DNA of 64,000 nt from Theristus sp. LFF4_11 (taxonomy: Eukaryota > Nematoda > Chromadorea > Monhysterida > Xyalidae), in the NCBI GenBank assembly GCA_030248135.1, contig JASANC010001287.1, positions 25,923 through 89,922 on the forward strand. The letters run 5' to 3'. This document shows positions 34,122 through 45,800 of the stretch, in pieces. Position numbers and translations under genes: made by a program. Positions within the stretch are counted from its first letter, which is position 1, and every line of letters starts with the position of its first letter. The notes beneath the pieces were generated by a model that was given only the letters and a program-made list of their open reading frames with translations, was not told the DNA's origin and did not search any database.

Positions 34122-36516
34122 TCAAAACCAAAACAGTTTCAAGTTGTTGTTATTTCGATTTCGGTTTCGGTTGTTGCTGCGTGAGCGAGAGCGACTTCGA
34201 CTTCCGCCAGTGCCCGAGCGGGAACGTCGACAGGTGCCGTCCGCGTACGGGAAGATCGTGCCGACGTGGATGCGATTCTGCTGATAGATCGGGTGACTGA
34301 TCAGCTTGAAATTGCAACCATCCAGTTGGAACTGCAATAGACGGGGCAAACGTTGTCGTGAAATCTCCAGAATGAAGTGTTTTATTTTACGTTTTTTGTT
34401 CTGGTTTTGGACAGCTGAGAAACCGGACACCCTGGACAGACAGTTTTTCACCCCGACTTTAAAACCGGACTTCCTCATATTCTCTTTATAAGACCTCCTC
34501 CTATTTATAAGGTTGTCACACAAAATTCGATTTTTTTCAGAAATTTTCAAATTCACACAAGAAGACCGTATGTACAAGACTTTACGGTAGTCTTGCAAGT
34601 GATCAAATCGGTCGGTCACACATTCAACCTGTTGTCAACACTGTTCAATATGTCAATGTGTTGGTTGATTTTTTAATGGGCAGTAAAATCAATTTTCTTT
34701 TTCTTCTCTGATTGCAAACCGGTTGTCATCTTGCCTTGCAACTTCGGTCCGTCGTCGTCGTGCTGCTTCTCGATAGAAAGCACAGCGTGTTCACGGCGAG
34801 CTCAAACTCCGGACTCGTCCCGATAAAGAACGAGCCAGACTTTTTCGCGTAACGATCCCAGCTGAACTTCACCACGCCCATGATGTCCTGTTTTTTTTAT
34901 AAGTTTTATAATTTCAAACGATTGTTCTCATGGTCTCCAATTCGACGAGCTGGCTACTCACATATCGGCGCACAATATAACCCTTGTAGTCGAAATGTTC
35001 GCTCTGATTACGCTCCAAACTGTAAAATCGAACCCAGTTGTGCATGCCAGCGACTTCATTCGATTTTACCTACATTTTTATGGTGAAATCTAGTAAATAC
35101 CGTAATGTGATAAATTTTCAGAGCAAGAAACACGCAATAAAACAGAGCAATTGGAAGAAGCAAGTAAGTAAGTACGTAGCAGAAGATAGAATAGATGAAA
35201 GATAAAAAAGCTAAAAGAAGAAAAATCCAATCGAACCTCGCCAACGAAAACATGCTCAAAACCGGACGTGTCCGTGCGTCCGCCGGCGCGTGAGTACATG
35301 TCGAACCAAAGCTTTCGAACCCACTCCTTGAATGTGTCCTTGGTTCGTGCGAATGTATGACCTGAACTTGCATTCTTTCAAGAACTTCTGGAAATAAATT
35401 TCCGTTTGTTTGTTTTTGCATTTTTTTCATTCATAAAACTGACGGCTACACCAATTCGGTCGCCCATCACCGCTCGCTACCTCCACACATGCAATTTTAA
35501 ACCTTCGTACAACTAAACCATAAACCATAGGGCTGTCTGTCTAACTGAACTATGACATAATGTAGCACTTCTGTGGACCACAAATTTTTGGGTCTCACTA
35601 CAAATTCTCTGTTCACCCGCTCACTTACGATGTCGATGCAAGAAATCGTACGTCTCTTTCATGACGTCTGTTGCGAAGACCTCATCCAAGAAGCTGTCCT
35701 CTTCGCGACGCTCCGCGCGTGTCGCCTGTTCGGTGACGCCAGTTTGACGGTCGTAATTGTCGAACAGAGCGATCATCTTTCGATAGGTCGGCTTCTCAAA
35801 CAGACGAATGTCCACGCGGTCGAACAGTCTGATTTATAGCCCCCGCTAAGACTATTTTTCTTATATTTTTTAGTTGTTGGTAGTTTCACAAAGTTTTATT
35901 AGTTTTTGACAATCTTCAATCCACAGTGTGCTAGTGTAAAGACAGCCTAGAAGACTGTCTTCACACTAGGACTACACTTATCACAAATAGTCTCATTCAG
36001 CTAAACAAAAAAAACAGCTTGGTTGGACAGTAAGCGGATAAAAAGATCGTTTAGTTTAAAAAATTTGTAAAAACGATTATTCCAACCAAAAAACTCAACT
36101 AATTTAAGAAGACACTGAATGACTGAAAAGGGTTGTTCCATTCGATAAAAAGCAACAACAACTCAACAATTCAACAATGCGCACTTGTGTCGCGCGTTGT
36201 CGGCTGTTGATCGCGAATTGGTGTGATCTTGCCAGTGCACCGTCACTTGACCGCTGCTCGCCTTGTTCGTGTCGATTCGCTCCAAATGCGCGATCATGTT
36301 GTAGATGTCGTCATCGCCAACTTGGAAGGCTGGAGAACGTTTTTTGAGCTAACGTATAACTCAGAGAAGTTTCATATCGTTCGATCAATCATCATGGAAA
36401 TAGAATAGTTCCGTTTTCATTTTACCGGGTAACAGCGGCGACTGCGAACATTCGATAAACCGAACAACCAATAACGTGAAATAAACGATGAACAGAAATT
36501 GAGCAACTCTCGGCAT
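34122..36516 (-). CDS. Secreted poly(U)-specific endoribonuclease, XendoU/EndoU family
   Basis: Metal-dependent endoribonucleases of this family cleave RNA at uridylates, leaving 2',3'-cyclic phosphates. Seven exons: 36426-36516, 36185-36329, 35629-35828, 35237-35361, 34962-35069, 34735-34887 and 34122-34331. Phases join exactly to give 343 residues. Met1 starts a signal peptide ([18 protein letters not shown]). Landmarks are [19 protein letters not shown] (about 85-105), [10 protein letters not shown] with His182, Glu181 and Glu187, GMHNWVRF with His197, DYKGYI, and then [20 protein letters not shown] preceded by Lys238/239. These match the catalytic His-His-Lys set of XendoU. The core ends at [10 protein letters not shown]; the remaining about 40 residues are a Ser/Arg then Asn/Arg-rich tail absent from most relatives. 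The intron after exon 6 appears to use a GC donor. The signal peptide suggests an extracellular or endomembrane role. Confidence 0.95.
34385..34625. repeat. Interspersed element in the last EndoU intron, shared with 63.3 kb
   Basis: Blocks CTTTATAAGACCTCCTCC, TTTATAAGGTTGTCACAC and ACAAGACTTTACGGTAGTC have relatives at 63290-63440 (CACTTATAAGACCCCCCC, CTTATAAGGTCGGAC, TACCGTAAAGTCTTGCATA). The two copies are partly inverted relative to each other. It is probably a short non-autonomous transposon with TACCGTAAAGTCTTG-type ends. Confidence 0.5.
35930..35968. repeat. Small perfect-stem hairpin in an EndoU intron
   Basis: CTAGTGTAAAGACAG and CTGTCTTCACACTAG are inverted around CCTAGAAGA, with one mismatch. 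This makes a stem of about 15 bp in the intron between exons 2 and 3 of the EndoU gene. I see no wider element around it. Confidence 0.6.
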
Positions 36517-37293
36517 TTCACAAATTAACGGCGATGTGTCTGCTAATTTACAGAGAGATCGTACTTGCTCCTACTTGTAAAATGAATAAATCGGAAAACC
36601 CATGGCCCATGGCCCGTGAACGTGCTAAGTTTGTTTGTTTTACTTTTGCGCAATTTACGTACCGTACATTAGTATGTTATTTGATTTTTTGCGTTATCAC
36701 AGGCGACATTTTGCTTGTGCACCGTGGATTGCTCAAAATCTTTGTCGCTGATGTGTGTTTCTTATCGTTGGTTTGTTCTCAATTGTTTCCGAGCAGAGGT
36801 AGCAAGCGGAAACCTTTTCGTAAAAAGAGGCGAAGAAGTGTTGAATACAGGGGTCGAGCCCGATTTTTGGCAAATCTGAGGGGGGTCGGCCCAAATTTTG
36901 GAGATGGGGGTTGCCCGCGTGGGGTGGGGGTCGACTTTGTTGGGGGAACCCCCCGATTTCGAAAACTTTACGGGGGGGGGGGTGGCAGAAGGCATCAGCT
37001 CTCGGTGTGTGTTTGTTATGTATGCATGCAATGTGTGACCTTTTTTTCAAACGTGTCCCACTGAAATGACGTCATGTGCCGCAAAACATGCGCTTGTCGT
37101 TCACAGCAAACCAGATGTTCCGTTTAGCCGGTTTCTTCCCGTAAACAAATGGTGAATGTTGAATCAGTCACACCGAACTGAAATTTCAGTGCCTGTACTT
37201 TGACAAACGGGCGTTTTTAAAAAAGCAAATGACGTCATTTTAGTCCGGACACGTTTGAATAAATCCACAATACGTGTGTGGAATATACACGTC
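36517..37293. other. Upstream region of the EndoU gene, no gene seen
   Basis: Contains a G-rich patch at 36855-36990 with GGGGTCGGCCCAAATTTTGG and a run of about 11 G, of the same type as 29330-29885. The plus-strand frame of 176 codons here crosses that patch and has no recognisable sequence. No promoter motif can be assigned. Confidence 0.4.
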
Positions 37294-40072
37294 GACTAGC
37301 TCCGGCGCGGGAATTACCCAATGGTGGTTAGCTCGCGCGCGGGAGATAAGAGCCGGCGGTTAGCTCCCGCAGCTGATGGTGTACTCCCGCCTGCGATATT
37401 TCTAACTAGAGCGGACTGTAGACTGTGTTCACGTTGTTTACATTCAGGTGCAAACGTTCACGATCACTGTGCAATGTGCATTTTATTTTGATTGCAACAA
37501 GAAAGCGCATCTGTCAGGCGAGAGAAAAAAGAAAGTGGGGTGCATAATTGCAGCAAGAAAAAACACGAAAAAAGCAACAGGGTTAGATCGATAGATCGCC
37601 GAATGTGAAACGACCACAAGAATGAATCACTGATAGATCACCGTGACACGACCGCAAGAATCACCGATAGATCACCGATGTACGAAGCATACGATTGATC
37701 CTGTGTCAACATTCCCATTTTTTCACACAACTGCACGGTACAAGCTTGTTGCTCATTCGTAGCTTGTTCGAGCGCCACACTCGACGTGCGTGCTGGCGTC
37801 GTGCCGATTCGAGGCTGTCAGGCGAGAGCACCGAGCGAGACCACGATGGCCAGCCGACGGAAGCACCCGTGTTTGGTGTCTGACGGAGCCACGCACGCTC
37901 AGGCTCAACGTCGCAGCGGGCCTCGAGGTGATGATGATGAGCCCGTTTGGGTGTTGAGGCTTTGCTGACGGCCAGCTGGACGAACGATGGTTTTGATGGT
38001 TGATGATGCCAGTTGACCATCATAATACTAAGATAATAGTGGTGTCTGTGTGTGGCACTTTTTCGCTTTTTGAATTGCCGCTCATTTTTGCTATTTAAAA
38101 AAATGCATCTCAATTTTTTAACCTATTATCAATGCCAATTATTTTCTCAAAAACGTCACTGTTCACTACGAAGTCATCATGATACTCTTTGGTCATCTGC
38201 GACAGCGCTTTAACATGCGATTGACAAATAATGGTAATTGTTGCTGTTCACAACTTGATGACCGAAAGCGAAAATTGAAAGAAAACCAACTATGAAAAAT
38301 AGTTGCGCAATTGTTTTTAAAAAAACGGGTTGCAAAACGACATCGACATTGCAAGTGCACATTGCACTTTCATTTCAAAACGTTATTTTTTGTATCTTTT
38401 GGTTGAAAAGTTTTTGCTTGAGAACTTTTTCAAAAACAGAAAAGTTTTATCTAAACAAGTCAACTAAAAAATTAATTGCGAAATCAAATACACGGGGGGG
38501 GAGGGTTGTTAATGAAGTGCATGATAAGGATTAGCTTAGAGCAGGGTGAACGGGTAAAAACATTACAGCAAAATTATAAACTTCGCACTTCAAATTTGTT
38601 TTCAACACGCGGGTTTAATTAGAAATGTGTCAGTTTAAAAAAAAAGTTCAAAATTGCAATTACAAATTACATTCAAAAACGATTTTAATAAAGCGTTGCT
38701 TTTTGTCTGTTCAATTCAATTAACTTTAAAATCGTTTTTAACGGGAACAGCAATTGACCATTAGTGATTAAAAAAGATTGTTTTTAATTTTAAAACAGAA
38801 TGCAGTAAAGATAGTGTTCGCGATCAGAATATTGTTTTTGATAATTTGAACGGTAACGACCAAAGCAGCTCACAATCAAAATGCAATGCATTTTTTAGCA
38901 CGGTTCAAAAAGCCAAAACCGGGCAAAATCCATTCAAAAATAATAATTGTATTTAACAGATATCAGCTAACCGTGCCGTAGGCACGGGTCAATTGGCTAG
39001 TGTTAACTGAAGTTCTCTGACCGGTGTTGGCCGTTTTTATAGGATTCTTTCTGGTGCAATTAGCGCAACGACCGCCTAATTTGCAATCGTTCCGCAATTA
39101 TCGTGACCGAATTTCGATGTTTTGCTGCATTTATCTGCGCAATTTTCTCTAATGTTCTCACTGATACAACGCAAAACATAGTGCTAATTATTTTCTTGAA
39201 CCACAATTATTTCGGAAACTTGAACAATAATTGCACTGCAATTACCAAAATCGGACGTTAATGAGAGCCAGAAAACGTACATAAGCAGGCAAAACCGGCT
39301 AAAAAATCAGTCTCGGATCCAGTTCCGAGACACAAGCCAGTCTCGGATTCATTTCCGAGACTGAAGCCAGTCTTGGATTTGTTTCAGAGACTGAAGCTGG
39401 GTACCCTGGCAGGGGAGACCGGGAGTACAATCATAGTTGTTCTAGGGGGGGGGGCGGGGGGGGGCCCGCCCCCCCCCAAAAAATTTTCGAATCTATCTCT
39501 ATCAAACAGGTTTTTTCGGCTCAGCTATTATCTATCTGAAAAATTTTCTCAGCCAGCTATCTATCTAAAAAAATTTGTCTTCGAAGACATAAAATGAGTC
39601 AATTTTTGACCAAAATTGACCATTTTTGCTCGTAATTCTTGAAAATTTCGCTAATTTCAGGCAGAATACGCGTTTATACTTGATTTTTAGTCTATTTTTA
39701 ACATTATTTTGCTGTTTTTATAGCTTTTTAGCGTTTTAGCTATGTATCTATCAAATTTCAAAATTTTGACCGCCCCCCCCCCAAAGTCACATGGCCCCCC
39801 CCGCGCCCCCCCCCCCAAAAATTTTCCAGCTATCTATCTATCTGGAAAATTTGCTCCAGCTATCTAAGGGAATTTTTAATAAAAAAAAAAATATTTTTGG
39901 GTTGGGAGAAGGATGTTTGTGTTAAGGGATTTGTGCGATAGCGATGGTGGGTGGCACGAAAAAAAGGGGGATGTGGGGGATGGGTATTTGAGATAAAAAA
40001 TTGAAGATGAAGTTAAAAGATTATGAGAGAAGGAGAGAAGGTGAAGTGAAGGTTGAAAGATTTTTAAAATAA

Positions 40073-40075
40073 AAA

Positions 40076-40149
<74 letters not shown>

Positions 40150-40189
40150 CGGGGGGGGGGGGGAGGAGGGGGGGGGGGAGGGCCGGTAG
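40073..40189. repeat. Homopolymer G run of about 110 bases
   Basis: A nearly pure G tract interrupted only by one C and a few A residues near its right end. It ends exactly where the inner inverted-repeat element begins (GGCCCTTGACAAAACTAC). Its length in the assembly is unreliable because such tracts are hard to sequence. Confidence 0.9.
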
Positions 40190-42437
40190 GCCCTTGACAA
40201 AACTACGGACCGTATACGGAGGTTATACGGCGCACGCTTAACAAAACTACGGACCGTATACGGAGGTGCGCGCAGCGAAAAATGGCGCCAATTTTACATT
40301 CTCAGCACACGCTGCGCGTGCTTGACAAAACTACGGACATTATACGGAGGTTTTCAAAAACGATTGGAAATGTTCAGATATGGTTGGGAATCGATTATAC
40401 AATCAATCCTGAACAATTTTGGGCGCCAAATTCAATTTTTTTATTTTAAGCGGGAATTCAAAAAACACTCAAAACAGTTGAAAAACAATGGGAAATGATC
40501 AGAGTTTGTTGAATATGAATGAAAACAATCAATCTAAGCAATTTGGTCGCCAATTTTTTTGAATGGCGGGAAATTTAAAATTCAAATTTCTAAAAGATAA
40601 AAGACGACTGAAAATGATTTTGTTTTTTGAACATCGGTAAAAAGTGCATGTATGGTTAACATGCTGATTGTCTGAGCAAATACTACGGTACCATTATTTT
40701 TATTGGGTCTCGACACGATCTTCGTGAAAATGCTTACAATCGTCGGTAGTATGTACCAAAATGTTTTCAGAAACACGCAGTGCAAATGCTGAACTTATAA
40801 CGTACGTATTACGTTAATGATAGAATTGTTTGTATTGACACGATCTGATTACATTAGTCAGTAGCAGTACTGTGCACGCAAGTACAGTATGTCATTAATC
40901 CAGAGCAGCAACAACAGAATGGTGTCATGCCATATTTTGACCCCCGCCATATTTTGACCGTCTGTAACACGTACTCTGATTAGTACCATGTCCCGCGCCG
41001 TGTTTGTGTTTGTGTACAGCTCCGTGTCCTGTCCCAGAAATAAAAGCAGCTGAAAAGTCTGAATGTCGTGTTGTTAGTCACTGGTGACTGTTGTAGAAAC
41101 GCATTTTCTGAATCGATTCCAAATGTAACGATCAGCGCTCAGCAGTCTACAGCCTGCCACTCAGCCATCATCCGCAGTTGAAAGATTTTTGAAGGGAATG
41201 TAGGGAATGTCGTGTGTAGGGAATACAGTCGAACTCTAAATCATAACAGCTGTGTGGTTGGGATTGCGTGTGGTATGCATGCTTTCTGTGCACAGAAAGC
41301 ATGCATACCGTAATCCCAACCAATTAGCTGATTCCCTATAATTCAGAAATCGACTGTACGTATGTATATCGGGATGGTGAAAATCGGTTTTTACAGTGAC
41401 GACCAAAAGTTGGAACGCTGCGCGCGTTTGCGCTGTGTATTGCGCGCGTGTTGCATCAGCCGTACAAATTCTATTATAAGAACTTACGGGCAACGTTGGG
41501 TTCACGGGACACTTTTTGACCTTTCCGTCCAACACTTTTGGCCGCTACTGTATATTGCCAGAAAAAAGGTTGTATGGCTCAAAACGTGATGCATCATTAT
41601 TAAAAGTAGCTGCATCTGCAGTTCCGGTACTGCTCCCTCATCTCCACTATAATACAGGAAAGAAAAATTCAACGGAGGTTTTACAGAGCACGTTTGACAA
41701 AACTACGGACATTTTACGGACTTACGACTACACGTATATAGGTGATTGTTTTGTTTTGGGCAACAACAATGTCGTAATTCAACATTCTATTCATCATACT
41801 GCATGGCTTCTGAAAATATTTTGGTACATGCTACCGACGATTTGAAGCATTTTCTTGAAGATCGTGTCGAGACCCAATAAAAATAATGGTACCGTAGTAT
41901 TTGCTCAGATAGTCAGCATGTTAACCATACATGCACTTTTTTACCGATGTTCAAAAAACAAAATCATTTTCAGTCGTCTTTTATCTTTTAGAAATTTGAA
42001 TTTTAAATTTCCCGCCATTCAAAAAAATTGGCGACCAAATTGCTTAGATTGATTGTTTTCATTCATATTCAACAAACTCTGATCATTTCCCATTGTTTTT
42101 CAACTGTTTTGAGTGTTTTTTGAATTCCCGCTTAAAATAAAAAATTTGAATTTGGCGCCCAAAATTGTTCAGGATTGATTGTATAATCGATTCCCAACCA
42201 TATCTGAACATTTCCAATCGTTTTTGAAAACCTCCGTATAATGTCCGTAGTTTTGTCAAGCACGCGCAGCGTGTGCTGAGAATGTAAAATTGGCGCCATT
42301 TTTCGCTGCGCGCACCTCCGTATACGGTCCGTAGTTTTGTTAAGCGTGCGCCGTATAACCTCCGTATACGGTCCGTAGTTTTGTTAAGCGTGCGCCGTAT
42401 AACCTCCGTATACGGTCCGTAGTTTTGTCAAGGGCCC
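40190..42437. mobile_element. 2.25-kb element with 600-bp terminal inverted repeats (inner element)
   Basis: The left arm (40190 to about 40790) begins CCCTTGACAAAACTACGGAC. The right arm (about 41815-42437) ends GTCCGTAGTTTTGTCAAGGG. The arms match almost base for base through CCGTATACGG, GCGCGCAGCGAAAAATGGCG and GGGTCTCGACACGATCTTC. The terminal subrepeat of about 45 bp (ACTACGGACCGTATACGGAG plus GCGCACGCTTAAC) is present twice on the left and three times on the right. No coding capacity is visible. A MITE is nested at 41224-41358. Confidence 0.85.
41224..41358. mobile_element. MITE with TACAGTC termini nested in the inner element
   Basis: TACAGTCGAACTCTAAATCA at one end faces AATTCAGAAATCGACTGTA at the other. 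The centre is the palindrome GCATGCTTTCTGTGC/GCACAGAAAGCATGC. The outer TA dinucleotides fit Tc1/mariner insertion. It is the same family as 13817-13954 and 46919-47086. Confidence 0.75.
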
Positions 42438-42828
42438 TCTAGTTAGAATTATCGCAGGCGGGAGTACACCGTCAGCTGCGGGAGCTAACCGCCGGTTCTT
42501 ATCTCCAACGTGGGAGCTAACCACCATTGGTTAATTCCCGCGCGGGAGCTAGCCAACGCGAAAGCTAACCGACGTGACACTGCCCCCCCCCAGTGCCCCT
42601 CCCCCTAGAACAACTGTGCTTCAGAGTTCAGATTTTCCTTTTCCTCCGCCTCATTTTCCTCCTCACTTTTAAGACGCTACTGTTATCTTTATTTGGTCCC
42701 GAGACTCTTACACGACACGGCTTCATATTTAAAAGTACATGTATTAAAAAATTGATGATACTCACTTTCACAAAACTGACCACTCACTGTCCTGCGGTCC
42801 CTGCCCTACCATACCATACCAACGAGAA

Positions 42829-45800
42829 ATGCGCAAATTAACGAAGTCGAAACGTTCGTTCTTCGAGTCGAGGTCGACGGAGGAAGACGAAGATGAGCTG
42901 GCAGAAGAACATCAATCGTGCACTTCCGGCGTTGCAACAATGGTTAGACTTTTTTTTCATGGTCCTTGTTTTGTTTGTTTTTGTGGTTTCATACTAATCT
43001 TTCATAAAACTGGCCACAGGCCTTTCCCAAAGCTTTCCATCTTTCCCGCAGAAGAACTCATCCGTCGACATTACTGAAACGCGATCGCCACGAAGATCAA
43101 ACCGAAATCGCCGATCGACGAAACGACATTCACGGTTTCACCCGGACGAGCGCGACTTCGACGATCAACCAATCAACAACGACGTGCTCGTACAATACGC
43201 GCACACCGCTGTGGTGTCCGCGCTCGACTGCGCTGCTCGGTCGGCGGTAGCGACGGTTTTCCCGAATTTGCGACAATATTTCGCAACAACAACGAACTCC
43301 GACGTTGGCGTGCTGACGTTCGTGGTGGACGGAGAGGCGATTGCGAATGACGCTGATGCGCTCGTGCATCTGGTGGACACGCCTGAAGCGGGCCGTTTGG
43401 CGAGACGCGCCAAGGCGAACGCGGGCCGACTGAAATGGTGACTGAAGTTGGAAGCTTGTTTGTTTTTTTTGAATTTCTGCAGGTTATTGATTGTATTTTT
43501 GTGTATTAACTGGTTCTCCTGATTGGCTGCATTCATTGACCAATCAGCTTCAGCAGTGGTTCTTCGAAATCTCCAGAAGCGGCAATTTGCCAGGTGAAGA
43601 AATTGCCGAATTTGCAATCACTGGTTGAAACGAAACTAGACTGAAAGACCATCTGAAGCATTTGTTTGAAATCAGTATTTTCCAGTCTCACTGACGCCGC
43701 ACGCTTCGGCCCGATCACGATCGCAAACGATCACTATTTCGTGAAACAATACACGCGTGAAACAACAACTGGCGAATCGAAGAAACACCGAATTCGCCAA
43801 CAAATTTATTGGATTTTCACCAGCGCCGAATGCGCGAAAGCGCGCTGGATTTTAATCAGTTTAACCAACGATAATCAACACGAAGACGGTGATCTGTCGA
43901 ATGTGACGCGAGAAAACGCGCATTCCACCGTGGAAAGCGACGATTCGAGTTCGGATTCGAGTCCGAAAACCCGGCCGATGAAACGTCGCCGTGGGCGGCC
44001 GCGGTGTCGCCCCGTGCAGCGGCCGATGCACATGGGCGCAATGTTACCGGAGCAGTGGCTGCAGATGCAGCGCGAAGCGGACGAACTCGTGGAGAATGGC
44101 GACTTGATGGCTCATGGACATGATTGCTACGTCATCAGCAACCACAATGGTCCGTCTGGTCAGTCGTGGATTTGCGAGCGCAATCGCAATTGCAAAACGG
44201 ATGGCAATCGTGAGTGTTGTTTTGTGTTTCAATGTGGATTTGGAGATTCGCTGTTGTTTTTTTAATAATAATGCACTGCGTTAAAGCGACGTTTGTTGTT
44301 GATTGGCGGCATGCGACGCGACGTCGCTGATTGGTTGATTGTAGCGATTTGACGACACCAGTCAAATCAAGAAAAATCGAGCGGGATTTTGGTCCAGTTG
44401 TGCAGATCTTCTCAAAATGCAAAACAAACTTGTCATGTACTGTGCTGAATTCGCCGTTATTTTTGCATTTGGATCTCGCAGTGTGGTGTGTACCCCGCAA
44501 ACAAAACCAAAACCCAACGAATGCAGTCATTCAACGGAGTGCAATCACAACCGTCAGCCATTTTCACGCACTCCTTCCACAACCACCCCACTTTCCCCAC
44601 AGCCTACTTCTCGTGTCCGTGCCCGGCGCTGCTCGAATGGGCGTTCATCTGTGCGCATTCACTGGCAGCCGCCATTCTGTCGGACGTGGAGCGCGATTTT
44701 CTCGCGTTCACGCGCAAGAAAATGGCCGTACTAGCCGGGAAACCGGGTTTCGGCCGCGGTAGACAAGTGGCGCCGCCCGTCGAACCGCTGCACGACGGCG
44801 AACTGTCGATCGAAGAGGTAACGGTTGTTGAATTTCCAACTTGTTGCGCGGAGATTCGATGCAACTTCGGTTGTTGTGTCACCTTGCATGTTGCTTGTAA
44901 TTTGCGGTTCTTGCACTGGTTCCGGAAACCGGCTGGTGTGTGCCAAACTCGGTTGAACTGCGCAGCGCTCTGGAGGAGATCTTGTAGACTCGTGAAAAAA
45001 ATCGGTGAACCTTGCGTTTGGGGAAGCAATGTGCTCGATCCGAAATTCCAATCACTACTACCAGGAGGGTGCACCAACTACTCGACGCTCAATCCACCCA
45101 TCCGAGGCGAATCTCGTACGTGAGTAAAGCATCAGCTGGAAAGCAAAGTTCCACCATCGCCAATTCCAATCATTATCATACTCACCCACTCGGCGGTGTC
45201 AGTCTCAATCGCAATCCACCGCAGTGCACAAATGTCCAATCACGCTTACCACCCGACCAGGAGCTCGAGCTACTCGGCACCAGCGCCTGTGCCACCGCAC
45301 CCCCGGTGCGCATCTTCTCGCGCGTCGCCGCCGTCTCACCGCCAACTGCGATCGAGGCAGCACTGCACTGTGCCCACCAACGCACGCAGCGTCTCTCACG
45401 CGCGATACCGCCGCGCATTCCGCCACGGTGGACGGCAGTGACGTTCGTCGTTGATGCGCACGCCGTTGACGACAAGGAGGCCGCGTTCGACAGGATGGGC
45501 GTCTGGAATCGAAAGATCGAAACGTCCTCCGGGTTTTCGTGAGTAGTTTGGGGGGAGGGGTTGTAATGGTGAGCAATCGGTTTTCAGTGTAGAAACGACA
45601 AAGGACCGGTCTGAGGGTAAAAACGGCAGATTCGGTTTCGTGCCAACCCTATAATGATGAACGTCTTTTTTTAATTCTGCGCGGTTCGATGTGTTTTTTG
45701 CAGCCGTGGAAAGGAAATCAGTGTTATTCCACACTATTCCTATTCCACAGCTTCCACATTATTCCTCAATGACCCGGTCGTGTCGCGGTTACTAGGCTCA

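Larger units (their letters stand above)
37294..42556. mobile_element. 5.3-kb region bounded by 118-bp inverted repeats (outer element)
   Basis: The left end (37294-37412) has GGCGCGGGAATTACCCAATG, GCGGTTAGCTCCCGCAGCTG and TACTCCCGCCTGCGATA. The right end (42437-42556) has the reverse complement with about 90% identity. The ends carry internal TTAGCTCCCGC subrepeats. The interior has no transposase-like frame; the longest frame, 135 codons at 37706-38113 minus, is not recognisable. A second inverted-repeat element and a G homopolymer lie inside. I see no clear target-site duplication. Confidence 0.7.

Noticed and set aside
37706..38113. 135-codon minus frame and an overlapping plus frame
   Set aside because: They lie inside the outer inverted-repeat element, have no recognisable sequence and no splice partners.
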